Assembly (NCBI RefSeq): GCF_000427625.1
Contig: NZ_KE386569.1
Span: forward strand, 3,727,289 to 3,791,288
Length of the DNA: 64,000 bases
Source of the DNA: Methylobacter luteus IMV-B-3098
GTDB lineage: Bacteria > Pseudomonadota > Gammaproteobacteria > Methylococcales > Methylomonadaceae
Reading direction: 5' to 3'
In this document: one piece after another, positions 63,467 through 64,000 of the stretch
How the letters are laid out: each line of letters begins with the position of its first letter
How positions within the stretch are numbered: the stretch's first letter is position 1
The notes under the pieces: model-generated
Seen by the model: only the letters and a program-made list of their open reading frames with translations
Databases searched by the model: none
Told to the model about the DNA's origin: nothing
Translations under genes and position numbers: made by a program

Positions 63467-64000
63467 TTGCAAGAGGATGTATTGGCAAGCCTTCTAAGAG
63501 GTGCTGACGAAGTTTTAGTTGAGCAGGAGTTGGTAAAAAAACTGGAAGAGGGAAGGTCTTTGCGTGTTAAAGCCGGCTTTGACCCAACGGCGCCTGATTT
63601 GCATCTGGGGCATACAGTGCTTATTAATAAACTAAAGCAGTTCCAGGATGCTGGGCACGAAGTTCTGTTTTTGATTGGTGATTTTACCGGCATGATAGGT
63701 GATCCAACAGGAAAAAATACTACTCGTAAGCCATTATCCCGCGATGAAGTTATCGAGAATGCGAAGACCTATGAAGAGCAAATTTTCAAGATTCTCGATC
63801 CTGCCAAGACACTGGTGATGTTTAATTCAAGCTGGATGAATGCAATGTCGCCAGCCGACTTGATTCAGTTGGCTGCTAAACATACAGTGGCGCGCATGTT
63901 GGAGCGCGATGATTTCAATAAACGATTTAAAAGCGGGCAGCCTATTGCAATCCATGAGTTCATTTATCCGTTGATACAAGGCTATGATTCCGTCGCTATG
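63467..64000 (+). CDS. tyrS: Tyrosyl-tRNA synthetase (3' partial)
   Basis: Class I synthetase charging tRNA-Tyr. The first 178 codons are present and run off the right edge. Start TTG 63467 with TGGAGAAAG upstream. [19 protein letters not shown] contains the HIGH motif as HLGH, and [13 protein letters not shown] follows. The sequence style ([31 protein letters not shown]) is that of the TyrZ-type found in Pseudomonas and Neisseria, not the E. coli type. Divergent from the M23 gene. Confidence 0.95.
   Translation, partial: MQEDVLASLLRGADEVLVEQELVKKLEEGRSLRVKAGFDPTAPDLHLGHTVLINKLKQFQDAGHEVLFLIGDFTGMIGDPTGKNTTRKPLSRDEVIENAKTYEEQIFKILDPAKTLVMFNSSWMNAMSPADLIQLAAKHTVARMLERDDFNKRFKSGQPIAIHEFIYPLIQGYDSVAM

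Overview
The window is a chromosomal segment of a gammaproteobacterium. The evidence is gene order: hemA-prfA-prmC, lolB-ispE-tRNA-prs-rplY-pth, tRNA(Tyr/Gly/Thr)-tuf-tRNA(Trp)-secE-nusG-rplKAJL-rpoBC, an uninterrupted str/S10/spc/alpha ribosomal block, arsC-wrbA-DUF2069-hda, and argC-erpA-anmK-M23 peptidase-tyrS (the Pseudomonas-type TyrS neighbourhood). The style resembles Methylococcales and related lineages, but nothing in the window (for example no C1 oxidation gene) proves that, so the genus stays open. Presence of gatCAB, FdxA-type 7Fe ferredoxin, Fe-SOD, lolB and ubiA fits an aerobic, ubiquinone-using Gram-negative cell.

Layout. 1-3146: gatCAB (gatC cut by the left edge). 3212-7647 (minus strand): hemA, prfA, prmC, then two metallopeptidase-like genes (JAMM/M67 and a membrane-anchored metzincin-like protein). 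7944-13455: TPR lipoprotein, lolB, ispE, tRNA-Gln, prs, rplY, pth. 13551-31338: tRNA-Tyr/Gly/Thr, tuf copy 1, tRNA-Trp, secE, nusG, rplKA, rplJL, rpoBC, rpsLG, fusA, tuf copy 2. 31344-44793: rpsJ to rplQ with no break, including secY, a short rpmJ and rpoA. 44863-45186: fdxA. 45339-49591: nested insertion-sequence graveyard (IS256, IS21, two IS3, IS1) framed by a 9-bp direct repeat. 49633-53180: TPR protein, CYTH protein, CDGSH protein, sodB, a short-chain dehydrogenase, DUF3455 protein. 53168-56179 (minus): panE-like, hda, DUF2069, wrbA, arsC. 56352-64000: ubiA, sulfurtransferase, quinone oxidoreductase, argC, erpA, anmK, M23 peptidase, and the first part of tyrS.

Functionally the window is dominated by transcription and translation: RNA polymerase (rpoA, rpoB, rpoC), 30 ribosomal protein genes, elongation factors Tu and G, release factor 1 and its methylase, peptidyl-tRNA hydrolase, GatCAB, five tRNAs and the SecE/SecY translocon subunits. 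Regulatory RNA-level signals can be read directly: the L10 leader before rplJ, an attenuator-like hairpin between rplL and rpoB, a promoter followed by a terminator-like hairpin in the rpsL leader, and a nusG terminator. I found no CRISPR array, prophage, toxin-antitoxin pair, secretion system or defence island. The most unusual items are the two-metallopeptidase gene pair beside prmC, the sharply bounded gene-conversion tract of the two tuf genes, the terminator-shaped palindrome encoding the active site of pth, and the reconstructable insertion history of the IS cluster.
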